NCBI GenBank assembly: GCA_910579845.1
Contig: CAJTWL010000009.1
Span: forward strand, 27,374-91,373
Reading direction: 5' to 3'
DNA: 64,000 nucleotides
Source of the DNA: an uncultured Muribaculaceae bacterium
Lineage (GTDB): Bacteria; Bacteroidota; Bacteroidia; Bacteroidales; Muribaculaceae
Shown: piece by piece, positions 16,502 through 24,928 of the stretch
Layout: each line of letters starts with the position of its first letter
Numbering within the stretch: the first letter of the stretch is position 1
Notes under the pieces: generated by a model
What the model was told of the DNA's origin: nothing
Database searches by the model: none
Seen by the model: only the letters and a program-made list of their open reading frames with translations
Translations under genes and position numbers: made by a program

Positions 16502-18925
16502 TTATGAGCCGTAATATGAGCCATAAGCGCCATAACGACCTCCACTATACATTTCGGTAGCGTTAAGTATAATCGACATCTGAGGATAAGCTTTGTTTTT
16601 ATACAGATCATCAACCTCAGCCACCATCTGCCTGTCAAATAATCCGGCACGTATAATGAATACCGTACGATCAACAAATTTGCTGACAATCTTGGTATCC
16701 GCGACTACATTGGCAGGCGGACAATCAAGAATCACAAAATCGTATTCTTCACGTGCCTCTTTTACAAACTTCTCAAATCTTTCCGTATCAAGCAGCTCAG
16801 CAGGGTTCGGTGGTCTATGACCAATCGGCATTACATACAAACAGGGATGAGCCTTGACAGGTACAACAAAATTGTTCCATGTATCGACATTACCAGTCAA
16901 ATAATTGCTCAATCCCCTTGAAGGCATGCCTACAAATTGTGAAACTGATCCATGACGAAGGTCACAGTCGACAAGAAGCACTTTCCTGTTCTTCAAGGCA
17001 AACGATGCACTCAAGTTATAAGAGATAAACGATTTTCCGGAACCGGGGTTATACGAAGTCAGCATTATAACATTGCATCCATCTTTCTTGTGGATCATAA
17101 ATTCAATATTACCGCGTACAATCCGGAAGCTTTCGCTTATTACATCACGGCTGCCGTCAGCCACAACCTCAAGGACCGTTTCCAATTCATTGCCGTCCTT
17201 CTTTTTAGAAGGAATGAGTTTTGTTACAAGTTTCCTAAATGTAGAAACTCTTCCTTTTAATGGAATCTCTCCGGCAAATGGAGCTGACATCGACTCAATA
17301 TCTTTGCGGCTACGCACTGTAGTGTCGGTTGCAACGACAATATACAAGACTATGCCGGGCACTAAAAGTCCGAACAGAAACGCAACTGCAAGAATCATGC
17401 TCTTCTTGGGAGCCACAGGTTTTAAGGAACCTGTAGGAGGGGTGATGATTCTTGTATTATATGCTGTAAAGGTCTGTGTCAGTTCATTCTCCTCTCTTTT
17501 TTGTAAAAGATAGAGATAAAGAGCCTCTGTCACCTTCTGACGACGCTCTACGCTGAGAAGATATTTAGCCTGAGTAGGTCCGGAAGCCAGTTGGCTATCG
17601 ACCTCACCTTTTGCTCCACGCAGATTTTTCATTGCCATATTCAAAGAAGATACCTGCGCATTTATTCCCCGTACAATCGATTCTCGCATTCCTCGGATCT
17701 GAATATCATAATCCTGAACCAACGGGTTAGCTTCTGAAGAATTCTGTACAAGATTATTGCGATTAAGCAACAACGAATTATATGTCGATATCTCATTCTC
17801 CAATGCCGGAGATCCGATTCCGGTATTGACAGGAATTACAGAATTTGCATTTGTCGGATTATTTACATAATCGCGGAGATATACGCACATTGTCATCTGA
17901 TTGGACAGGTCAAGCATCTCCTTTGACACTTCAGTGCTTTGCTTCATACTGATTTTTGCGGCTTCAGCAAGATCCGGCACGAGATTTTCTGACTTATATT
18001 TGGAAATATCGCTATCTACCGTGCCAAGTTCACCTTCTATTATATGAAGCCGCTCATCAATGAATTTTGAAGTAGCCACAGCTACTTTATTCTTGTCCTG
18101 CACCCAGTTTCCATTATATACTTCCACTACATTTTTGAGAATATCCACTGCTCTCTGTGTCGAGACATCCTTGATGTAGAGCTGAATCACATCTGCATCT
18201 TTATCTGCAAGATCCGCTTTCAAACGTCCTGAATAATACTCGATCGTATTTTGCAATTCACTACGGGTGACAATAATGACATTTGATTCGCCGGCATTAT
18301 CTTTCTTGGATGGGATATACTGACCGTTCGGACTCACTACAACGCGACCTACAGGAGTTTCTATCGGATCAAAACCGATCTTTGCATTGACCTCTTTGTC
18401 GTATTTTACAAAGCCTTCTTCAGTGCCTTTATAAAATTTGAACAATTTTATCGATCCGGTCTTCTCCATTACCACTCTTAATCCGGCTGATTCCTGCTCT
18501 TCAATGTCAAGAAACTGAACCTTTATAGGAAGATTTGTTCCATATAATGTTGTACCATGAAATGATCCTTCACGAGTATAATCCATCTCCAAACCGAGTC
18601 TTTTGACAACCTCCGCCATTACCGCAGGTGATGTCAATGAAATCAACTCGTTGTTGACATTCGTATTTGAAGAAACAAAACCCATCGAAGAAAATGCACT
18701 GGCAATATCTGACATTCCACCATTTTCATTATCCTGAATAAGGACTTCCATCTCCCGCTCGTACACCGGTTGCTGACGGAGAATATACAAAAAGCCCATG
18801 CCGCAACAGATCACGACAGAAGCTACAAACCATTGCCAATACTTAACACACTGACTCATAAAGTCTCGAAATGAGAAACCCACTTCCTGATCTTGAGTCT
18901 CCGGTGCTTTTACATTTGAATCCAT
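16502..18925 (-). CDS. Wzc-like polysaccharide co-polymerase with BY-kinase domain
   Basis: Inner-membrane chain-length regulator fused to a bacterial tyrosine kinase, 807 residues. The N-terminal Wzz domain is flanked by hydrophobic helices near residues 35-55 and 510-530, with coiled-coil periplasmic sequence between. The cytoplasmic kinase has Walker A (NPGSGKS, about 625-631), Walker A' (LLVDCDLR) and Walker B (ILDCPP, about 731-736). The tail contains five Tyr residues in the last 15 positions, the expected autophosphorylation cluster. It works with the Wza-like lipoprotein upstream and the CpsB-like phosphatase downstream. Repeat elements lie on both sides of the gene. Confidence 0.93.
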   Translation of the reverse strand: MDSNVKAPETQDQEVGFSFRDFMSQCVKYWQWFVASVVICCGMGFLYILRQQPVYEREMEVLIQDNENGGMSDIASAFSSMGFVSSNTNVNNELISLTSPAVMAEVVKRLGLEMDYTREGSFHGTTLYGTNLPIKVQFLDIEEQESAGLRVVMEKTGSIKLFKFYKGTEEGFVKYDKEVNAKIGFDPIETPVGRVVVSPNGQYIPSKKDNAGESNVIIVTRSELQNTIEYYSGRLKADLADKDADVIQLYIKDVSTQRAVDILKNVVEVYNGNWVQDKNKVAVATSKFIDERLHIIEGELGTVDSDISKYKSENLVPDLAEAAKISMKQSTEVSKEMLDLSNQMTMCVYLRDYVNNPTNANSVIPVNTGIGSPALENEISTYNSLLLNRNNLVQNSSEANPLVQDYDIQIRGMRESIVRGINAQVSSLNMAMKNLRGAKGEVDSQLASGPTQAKYLLSVERRQKVTEALYLYLLQKREENELTQTFTAYNTRIITPPTGSLKPVAPKKSMILAVAFLFGLLVPGIVLYIVVATDTTVRSRKDIESMSAPFAGEIPLKGRVSTFRKLVTKLIPSKKKDGNELETVLEVVADGSRDVISESFRIVRGNIEFMIHKKDGCNVIMLTSYNPGSGKSFISYNLSASFALKNRKVLLVDCDLRHGSVSQFVGMPSRGLSNYLTGNVDTWNNFVVPVKAHPCLYVMPIGHRPPNPAELLDTERFEKFVKEAREEYDFVILDCPPANVVADTKIVSKFVDRTVFIIRAGLFDRQMVAEVDDLYKNKAYPQMSIILNATEMYSGGRYGAYGSYYGS

Positions 18926-18956
18926 TGGTATCGTTACTGATTTCTTGAAGATTTAT

Positions 18957-19145
18957 TAAGTAAGTGATCAAATTAAACATATGGTATGGACGCAGGATTT
19001 TCCGAGGGATTTCTGCTGGTTGAAGAAAGAGCAATGCGCGCATTGCGACTGATGAAACATGCGGAAAGCACCGGAAAAGACAAGTTCAGGCTATATGAGA
19101 TATCTAAAAATCACTTACTATCGTTTTAATTTGATTACTTACTTA
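18957..19145 (+). repeat. TIR element copy C (type 1 ends, best preserved)
   Basis: A 189-bp element between the wza-like and BY-kinase genes. The ends match over 20 bases with one difference (TAAGTAAGTGATCAAATTAA against TAAGTAAGTAATCAAATTAA). Nested stems inside: TTTTCCG/CGGAAAA, then TTTCTGC/GCGGAAA, then the apical GCAATG-CGCG-CATTGC. GAGGGA lies between the first two stems and GACTGATGAAAC after the hairpin. The right end supplies the TAA stop of the wza-like gene. TTTAT occurs immediately outside both ends. Confidence 0.88.
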
Positions 19146-19997
19146 TTTATTGATAAATACAGCCACTGTAGTCGTTACTGAGGTGAGCAAAGAAGCAACC
19201 GAAATCCAGAAACTGACACTCAACGCATTGTTTCCGTTGACGGTCGTGCTCCGTTTACGCATTTTATTAGGCTCCACATATATGACATCATCCTGCTGCA
19301 GGTAATATGCCGGACTTGATGTCAAGTTTTTTGCATCAGTAAGATCGAGAATATATGTCCTGATCTTGCCATTCTCCTTTCGAAGCACCCTTATGTTCTC
19401 ACGTTGACCGGTTATTGCAAGATCCCCGGCAAGAGAGATGGCCTCTAGTACGGTCAAATCATCCCTGTTCATATCAAAACGTCCCGGGTTGTTTACATCA
19501 CCGATTACAGAGATACCGGCATTCAGAAACTCCACAGTCACCACAGGATCTTTCGCCAATTGACGACCGATAATCTCTCCTTTTATATATCCGGCGACTT
19601 CACTTCGTGTCATGCCGGCAATATGAAGCACGCCAAGCACCGGAAAATCAATCGTACCCTCCGGACTTACCGTATAGTCCGCGACAGTCTCACTACCGCC
19701 TCCGGTGTAGGAACGTAACTCCGCACCATTTCCATTGACAGAACCACCCTGCCCTATACGGCTGGAATATACAGGCAGATTGAACAGACTCGAAATCCGA
19801 GGATCTTTGGACTTGACCAAAATGGCAAGTTTATCGCCCGCTTTCACCTTAAACGGCACACTTTTCACATTATCCAGAATCATCTCGGTATTTACATCCT
19901 GGAAATACGCTACTTCTTGAGGGACTTTACAGCCGGTCATAAGCACCAGCGCTACGACCGCCAACACTCCGCGATAAATATGGCGGATTCTTTTCAT
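19143..19997 (-). CDS. Wza-like polysaccharide export lipoprotein
   Basis: Outer-membrane polysaccharide export protein, 284 residues. The signal peptide ends in the lipobox LMTGC with lipidation at Cys23. The Poly_export domain follows (KAGDKLAILVKSKDP), then DYTVSPEGTIDFPVLG and one SLBB domain, and a hydrophobic C-terminal helix. It is shorter than E. coli Wza (about 380), as usual in Bacteroidetes. Its ATG overlaps the TGA of the small WecA-like remnant (ATGA). The stop TAA is formed by the terminal bases of repeat element C. Confidence 0.9.
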   Translation of the reverse strand: MKRIRHIYRGVLAVVALVLMTGCKVPQEVAYFQDVNTEMILDNVKSVPFKVKAGDKLAILVKSKDPRISSLFNLPVYSSRIGQGGSVNGNGAELRSYTGGGSETVADYTVSPEGTIDFPVLGVLHIAGMTRSEVAGYIKGEIIGRQLAKDPVVTVEFLNAGISVIGDVNNPGRFDMNRDDLTVLEAISLAGDLAITGQRENIRVLRKENGKIRTYILDLTDAKNLTSSPAYYLQQDDVIYVEPNKMRKRSTTVNGNNALSVSFWISVASLLTSVTTTVAVFINK

Positions 19998-20239
19998 CTC
20001 TTTATTCTTATTTTATAATTATATATACACAGCAACATCAACAACATATCAACTGCAACAATCAATATCAATGCCGTTGTCTGATGAAAGCCAGAAACCA
20101 ATTCGCCTATCCCGCCTATTAAATTAACGGCATTTACGACATATATTATACCAAATACCGTAAAAATTAACCCCAACCATGCCGACAATTCATTTATCCT
20201 AATAAAGCCGTACAGATTGCTTGAAAGTGCATCTTTCAT
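19994..20239 (-). pseudogene. Internally deleted remnant of a WecA/TagO-like GT4 transferase
   Basis: An 81-codon open frame. Residues around INELSAWLGLIFTVFG and IIYVVNAVNLIGGIGE match INELPVWFGLLFTIFG and IIYVVNAINLIDGIDG of the full-length GT4 gene at 24929-26056. The frame then jumps directly to GFHQTTALILIVAVDMLLM, matching GFHQSKALILIVAADMLMV roughly 125 residues later in the parent. Both Asp residues of the DGIDG motif are replaced (GGIGE). Catalysis is not expected. The frame is intact and translationally coupled to wza, so a small membrane protein may still be made. It most likely arose by duplication and internal deletion. Confidence 0.82.
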
Positions 20240-20306
20240 CTATGGAGGGAATAGTGTCGGCACTGAGAGAACCACACTGTATTAATGGATTGCCGACAGA
20301 TAGGAA

Positions 20307-21149
20307 TCATCTGAGTCTCAACATTGTGCCCGGTTCAAGAGGTGTCGATTCCGTAATGAAGTTGAGCTGACATAGACGGAACGCAGAGATTCCCGCTCTT
20401 TGGGCTATTTTCTTTAAAGTGTCACCCTCCCTTACTACATAGGTCGATTTATCTGAAAGGCTCTTTTTGGAACCGTTGAAACCTGTGGCAAACACTTTGG
20501 TTTCATTCTGCCTTTCAAGAGTCCCGGAATATACCCGGTTGAAACTAGAGGTAAAGTCAAATACTGAGGCGGGATCGAGTGCCACTCCATATTTGCGTGT
20601 CTCAAAATGCAGGTGTGGTCCTGTTGAATTACCGCTGTTGCCACTGAGTCCCACGGCATTGCGGGCATCCACAAATTGTCCCATACCTACCATAAGCCTG
20701 GATAGATGTGCATAACGGGTTTCCATTCCACCGTCATGTTTAAGCACTACATAATGACCGTATCCGTTTGCCTCATAGCCCACTTTTGACACGAACCCCG
20801 GCAAAACAGCCCTTACGGTGTCGCCCACGTTCATGGCTATGTCAATTCCTTTGTGCATACGCTTGAATTGTAGTCGGTAGCCAAAATTAGAGGTGATTCG
20901 TCCCCATTCCGGAGTATAGATGGCTCCATAATAATTTGACAGAGGAAACGATTGCATGTCGCTCCTTCGCGAACTATTTACAGCCTCAATCATTGCCTCA
21001 AGGCTATTCGACCCATTTACGGCTGAAACGAGAGAACTCATACTATCCTCTTCGGAAGTCTGGATAATATAGTCGAGTACCCCTTTCTTTTGAGCGGCAA
21101 CATCGATTAGCGTGACCATTAGAGCCACTGTCAATAATAATCTTTTCAA
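20307..21149 (-). CDS. M23 peptidoglycan endopeptidase with C-terminal LysM
   Basis: Exported 280-residue protein, probably acting on peptidoglycan where the export channel crosses the wall. A signal peptide ends near VAAQ. The M23 zinc motifs are HKGIDIA (HxxxD) and HLHFE (HxH), with RYAHLS between them. The C-terminal 45 residues are a LysM repeat (YVVREGDTLKKIAQRAG). The start at 21149 is a TTG; the next ATG (21119) would cut the signal peptide short, so I keep the TTG. It lies in the EPS operon between the Wzz-like gene and the GT4 remnant. Confidence 0.85.
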   Translation of the reverse strand: MKRLLLTVALMVTLIDVAAQKKGVLDYIIQTSEEDSMSSLVSAVNGSNSLEAMIEAVNSSRRSDMQSFPLSNYYGAIYTPEWGRITSNFGYRLQFKRMHKGIDIAMNVGDTVRAVLPGFVSKVGYEANGYGHYVVLKHDGGMETRYAHLSRLMVGMGQFVDARNAVGLSGNSGNSTGPHLHFETRKYGVALDPASVFDFTSSFNRVYSGTLERQNETKVFATGFNGSKKSLSDKSTYVVREGDTLKKIAQRAGISAFRLCQLNFITESTPLEPGTMLRLR

Positions 21150-21186
21150 TTGTGAGGAGGATAAGTTTTTTTAGTAAAAATTTGAG

Positions 21187-22302
21187 TTATGATTTGGAAG
21201 CCTTGTCCGCTACTTTCTTTTTTCTTTCTTCAATAATCGGTTGTAAGAACAGAATCCAGGCGGCACAAGCAACGAAAGCAAGGAATGTGAATCCGACTAG
21301 AATCTGCAGTTTTCTCGGACTTGTGGCCCTGACAGGCACGGTGGCAGGAGCGACTGTGGCAAAAACCGGGGTATTTTCCTGCACCTTAGCTTGAGCCGCC
21401 TGCACCTGTTGGGAAGTCTGATTGTAGAGGTTGAAAGCGAGAGTCGCCTCATTTTCGAGCCTGTCCCGTACTGTCTGAGCCGAATGAAGAGTCATACCCT
21501 GGTTGCGGTCAAGATAATTTGCATACGCCTGCTGTGCCTTGTAATAATTCTCTTTAGCTTCCTTGTTGAGCGTCTGAACATATTCAAGGTCGTGACGTGC
21601 CTTAGTGGTTCGATAGTCGGTTACAAAATCCTGCAGTCTCCTGGTTACGGTGTCAGCGAGCATAGCTGATACGATTGGATCCTGCATTTTCACATTGATA
21701 GTGATTACCAAGGTTTTGGGATCTACTGCAGCCGAAACTCTACCGTTGAGGGCTTCCACTAAAGCGCTCTCCTTCGGTGTAAGCTGGAAATTGTTGACTG
21801 TGTGGGCAATTCCGGCTTCGTCATCATCGCCACCTGAAAAGAGTTCTAATATTTTAGAAGGAAGACCTATAATTGAACCCCACCATGGACCTTTAGTGTC
21901 ATTTTCAAGAAATTCGCGTACAGTTGTAGTAGAGTTATCTTCATCATTTCTCTTCACCTTCACATCGAAAAGTCCTGTGACGAAAGGCACTGAACTTACC
22001 ACATCAGGATATAACTGCGGATAAAGGGCATCCGCACCTCTTTTGCCCTCCCCGATGCCAACCAAAGAGGCAAATGCTCCGAGACCACCACCTGATTTGC
22101 CATCGGAAGATTCCGGAGCCAACTTAACAGTTGTCGCATATTCCTTGGGGATACTGAAAGCCACTATCAGACCTAAGAGCGCTCCGCAAAGACTCCAGAT
22201 AAGAAGCTTCCTGCGCTGCTTCCAAAGCGTCATACCCAATTCCAGAAGATCTATTTCCTTTTCCGGATCTTCGTTTTGAATCATATCCTTATCTTCCTGC
22301 AT
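21187..22302 (-). CDS. Wzz-like chain-length determinant protein
   Basis: Inner-membrane polysaccharide co-polymerase without a kinase domain, 371 residues. The N-terminal cytoplasmic stretch is acidic, followed by a Wzz-type helix (LLIWSLCGALLGLIVAFSIP) and a long, helical periplasmic region. A second helix near the C-terminus is preceded by a proline-rich segment (APATVPVRATSPRKL), the usual Wzz signature. The operon therefore encodes two co-polymerases, this one and the BY-kinase fusion. It begins 2 bp downstream of the SLBB export gene stop. A second ATG seven codons in is an equally possible start. Confidence 0.85.
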   Translation of the reverse strand: MQEDKDMIQNEDPEKEIDLLELGMTLWKQRRKLLIWSLCGALLGLIVAFSIPKEYATTVKLAPESSDGKSGGGLGAFASLVGIGEGKRGADALYPQLYPDVVSSVPFVTGLFDVKVKRNDEDNSTTTVREFLENDTKGPWWGSIIGLPSKILELFSGGDDDEAGIAHTVNNFQLTPKESALVEALNGRVSAAVDPKTLVITINVKMQDPIVSAMLADTVTRRLQDFVTDYRTTKARHDLEYVQTLNKEAKENYYKAQQAYANYLDRNQGMTLHSAQTVRDRLENEATLAFNLYNQTSQQVQAAQAKVQENTPVFATVAPATVPVRATSPRKLQILVGFTFLAFVACAAWILFLQPIIEERKKKVADKASKS

Positions 22303-22304
22303 CT

Positions 22305-24719
22305 TTATTTTTTGAAAATGTTGGCAATAGTGGCAGCCATTGTAGCCACTGAACTGAAGCTTGTAGCGTATGCGAGAATTTTAGCCCAATCGACACCTCC
22401 GGTGTTTGATTTCGAAGGCACTATGATATGGCAACCCGGTTCTATAGGCGTATTACGTTTTACCCTTGCTATAGTACCGTTCTGATACACAATAAAAGTC
22501 TTACTCTTCTTAGCCTGCTGTCCGTATCCTCCTGCCTGGTCTATATAATATTTAAGTTTCTTTTTGGGGTCATATACCACCGCGTTCGGGTTCATCACAT
22601 CACCGGAAATCTTGACGGTGCTCTGCATCTCAGGTATGTAGATCCTGTCGCCGGGTTGGAGCACAAGGTCATAATGTGAACCTGGATTTGCAAGCGCCTT
22701 CTCGAGATTGATCCCTACATTATATGTATCAGATATTTCGATTTTGGCGAGTGAGATAGAATCGCTACCCGCTGATTTGTTGCTGGACAAGGCCAGATTA
22801 AGAGCCGCCCTGCGTGCATTTATCTCAGCTTCAGAGAGACGCCGCACCAAACTTGCGCCCTTGACATAAGCACCATCTATAACACCACCTGCACGTTCTA
22901 CTATCTCCGTAATACGCTGGTTACGTTTGGAAAGGGTGTAATCTCCAGCAAAGAGTATCTCTCCATCTATATTTACTGTCTCTTGTGTGGAATATCCGGG
23001 GCTGCGACGTATCTCTACGTGGTCATATGGCTTAAGAATAAATCCTTTCCCCTCTCCTACTGCAAGCCCGTTCTCTATCGAAAGCGAGAAATTTTCCGAG
23101 AGCCGTTGGGTCGGGGTAGTGGAAGACGGATCCACTATTCTTCTGGAGACATCCACTCTTGAAGTGGAGGCACCCTCGAGCAATCCTCCGGCTTGGAAGA
23201 TAAGATCCTCCAACGTTGTATTTTCGGCAAATGGATAAGATCCCGGATTAGCCACCTGACCGCCGATATAAAGCGCACCTCTCTCATTGAGTTCATGCAC
23301 ACTTGAAATCACAATCATGTCATTGCGTTTCAGTTCAATATCCGGGGCTCTACCGGCAAGAATGTCTGTAAGGTCAAGGGCTATTACTTCAAGCTGAAGT
23401 TCCGGACCCTCGCGATAAAGCAGCACGCGGTCAGTATAAGCATCCTCAGTCACTCCGTCAGCTTTACTAATAAGATCACGCACAGTATTCACACCCTGTC
23501 CGATAGCAAACATTCCCGGGCGATATACAGATCCTTTCAACTCCACGCGGTTGGAATAACGGTCAAGAATGGTACCGACCGTTATTATGTCTCCGTCTTT
23601 GAGCCGATATGTGTCGAATTCAGCTTTGTCAATATTGAAAAGTTCGTTTTCAGTGCCAGACTGGCGTGCCAGACGCACCATGCCGGAATATGCGTCACCG
23701 GTAAAGCCTCCTGCATAATCAAGAAGACTTTTGAGCGATTCATTGGGCTTGATTTCATAATACATCGGACGCTTCACGTTGCCATCTATGCTGACAAGGC
23801 GCTCGTACGGAGGAACTATAATCACATCTCCCTCCTGAAGACGGATATTGCCACTTGTCTTTCCATTGAAGAGATATTCGTAGATATCCACGCCTGAAAC
23901 TTTCTTACCGTTGCGAAGCACCTGGATGTTGCGAAGCGAACCTATGTCGTTGATACCGCCCGCACGGTATAAGGCATGAAAGACACTTGAGAAGGGGGAC
24001 ATTCGGAACGTACCGGGAGTCGCAACTTCACCAAGTATGTCAACCTGAATCGAACGTACTTGCCCGAGAGTAACCTGAACTTCAGTTTCAGCATCCGACA
24101 TTCCCGCATATTTCTTCGAGAAGAGGCTTTTGATATGTTTGTTGGCATCCTTGATATTGAGTCCATTAAGATAAACAGGACCAATCTGCGAAATCATAAT
24201 ACTACCCTCAGGAGAAATCGTCTGGCGAAGATGATCCTCGGATGTACCCCAGATATCGATAACAACCTCATCGCCAGGACCGAGGCGATAATTCTGCGGG
24301 GTGGCAAGATTCTCGCTTGGCTCGAAAGTGAGCGACCTGGAATTGAACACCTGATGTCCGAAAATCCGGCGGGCGGCAACTTGACCGTCGGCACCCTTGT
24401 CAATTTCCCGCTGAACATCATCAATCTTGTCAGAAACGACATCGTCCGATGCTTTATGCCGTCTTTCGGCGGCTGCGCCTCCCACACTTTGGTTGGCAAC
24501 AAGCGTTTCTGACTGTTGGCTGGATTCCAACTTATCCTTTATGCGTTTCGCCTGCTCAGGAGTTACCCCCATAGCCATCAGTTCCTTACCAATCTGCTTT
24601 TCGGTCTTGCCGGCGGCTGTCTGGCGTTTGATATGCTCTATTACCTGATTGTCAGTAATGGCATATGCCATTACTGACGCCATCATAAATAAAAATAGCA
24701 ATATGCGTCGTGTCTTCAT
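22305..24719 (-). CDS. Large SLBB-domain polysaccharide export protein
   Basis: Exported 804-residue protein with an N-terminal signal peptide (FLFMMASVMAYA), an early helical region rich in Gln/Lys, then a Poly_export domain (YRLGPGDEVVIDIWG near residue 143). Repeated SLBB domains follow, recognisable by VDILGEVATPGTF, VSIDGNVKRPMYY, VELKGSVYRPGMF, YIGGQVANPGSYP, NIDGEILFAGDYT and VKISGDVMNPNAV. A C-terminal hydrophobic segment ends the protein. It is the first gene after the promoter at 24792 and is expected to form the periplasmic/outer-membrane conduit. The smaller Wza-like lipoprotein downstream is a second export component. Confidence 0.9.
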   Translation of the reverse strand: MKTRRILLFLFMMASVMAYAITDNQVIEHIKRQTAAGKTEKQIGKELMAMGVTPEQAKRIKDKLESSQQSETLVANQSVGGAAAERRHKASDDVVSDKIDDVQREIDKGADGQVAARRIFGHQVFNSRSLTFEPSENLATPQNYRLGPGDEVVIDIWGTSEDHLRQTISPEGSIMISQIGPVYLNGLNIKDANKHIKSLFSKKYAGMSDAETEVQVTLGQVRSIQVDILGEVATPGTFRMSPFSSVFHALYRAGGINDIGSLRNIQVLRNGKKVSGVDIYEYLFNGKTSGNIRLQEGDVIIVPPYERLVSIDGNVKRPMYYEIKPNESLKSLLDYAGGFTGDAYSGMVRLARQSGTENELFNIDKAEFDTYRLKDGDIITVGTILDRYSNRVELKGSVYRPGMFAIGQGVNTVRDLISKADGVTEDAYTDRVLLYREGPELQLEVIALDLTDILAGRAPDIELKRNDMIVISSVHELNERGALYIGGQVANPGSYPFAENTTLEDLIFQAGGLLEGASTSRVDVSRRIVDPSSTTPTQRLSENFSLSIENGLAVGEGKGFILKPYDHVEIRRSPGYSTQETVNIDGEILFAGDYTLSKRNQRITEIVERAGGVIDGAYVKGASLVRRLSEAEINARRAALNLALSSNKSAGSDSISLAKIEISDTYNVGINLEKALANPGSHYDLVLQPGDRIYIPEMQSTVKISGDVMNPNAVVYDPKKKLKYYIDQAGGYGQQAKKSKTFIVYQNGTIARVKRNTPIEPGCHIIVPSKSNTGGVDWAKILAYATSFSSVATMAATIANIFKK

Positions 24720-24791
24720 TAATCTGACTATATTTAACTTCGTTATAAATTTTACTATGCTGTCATAGCTGGAGACTCACTAAAGATAATG

Positions 24792-24822
24792 CAAAATTAC
24801 GATTTTTGTCTATTATATCAAA
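24792..24822 (-). promoter_or_regulatory. Promoter of the EPS export operon
   Basis: On the minus strand the -7 box TAATTTTG is complementary to 24792-24799 and the -33 TTTG to 24819-24822, with a 19-bp spacer, an excellent fit to the Bacteroidetes sigma-ABfr consensus. It drives the run of genes from 24719 to 15428. I see nothing else in the 209-bp gap. Confidence 0.75.
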
Positions 24823-24928
24823 CTTTAGATCAGTGAATTTCACCAGTGAACGGAGTATCCATACGGAGCTATAAGTTTTAAAGGAATCATGGAGTGTCAT
24901 CATCTCTTATTTGTTTTTAAGAAGCTTC

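Noticed and set aside
16405..16689. A 94-codon minus-strand frame beyond the BY-kinase 3' end
   Set aside because: It overlaps the kinase C-terminus in another frame and the stem-loop at 16399, with no domain or ribosome-binding site.
18952..19150. TTTAT on both sides of element C as a target-site duplication
   Set aside because: The flanks are AT-rich and none of the other five copies shows a convincing direct repeat, so chance cannot be excluded. I mention it only in the feature note.
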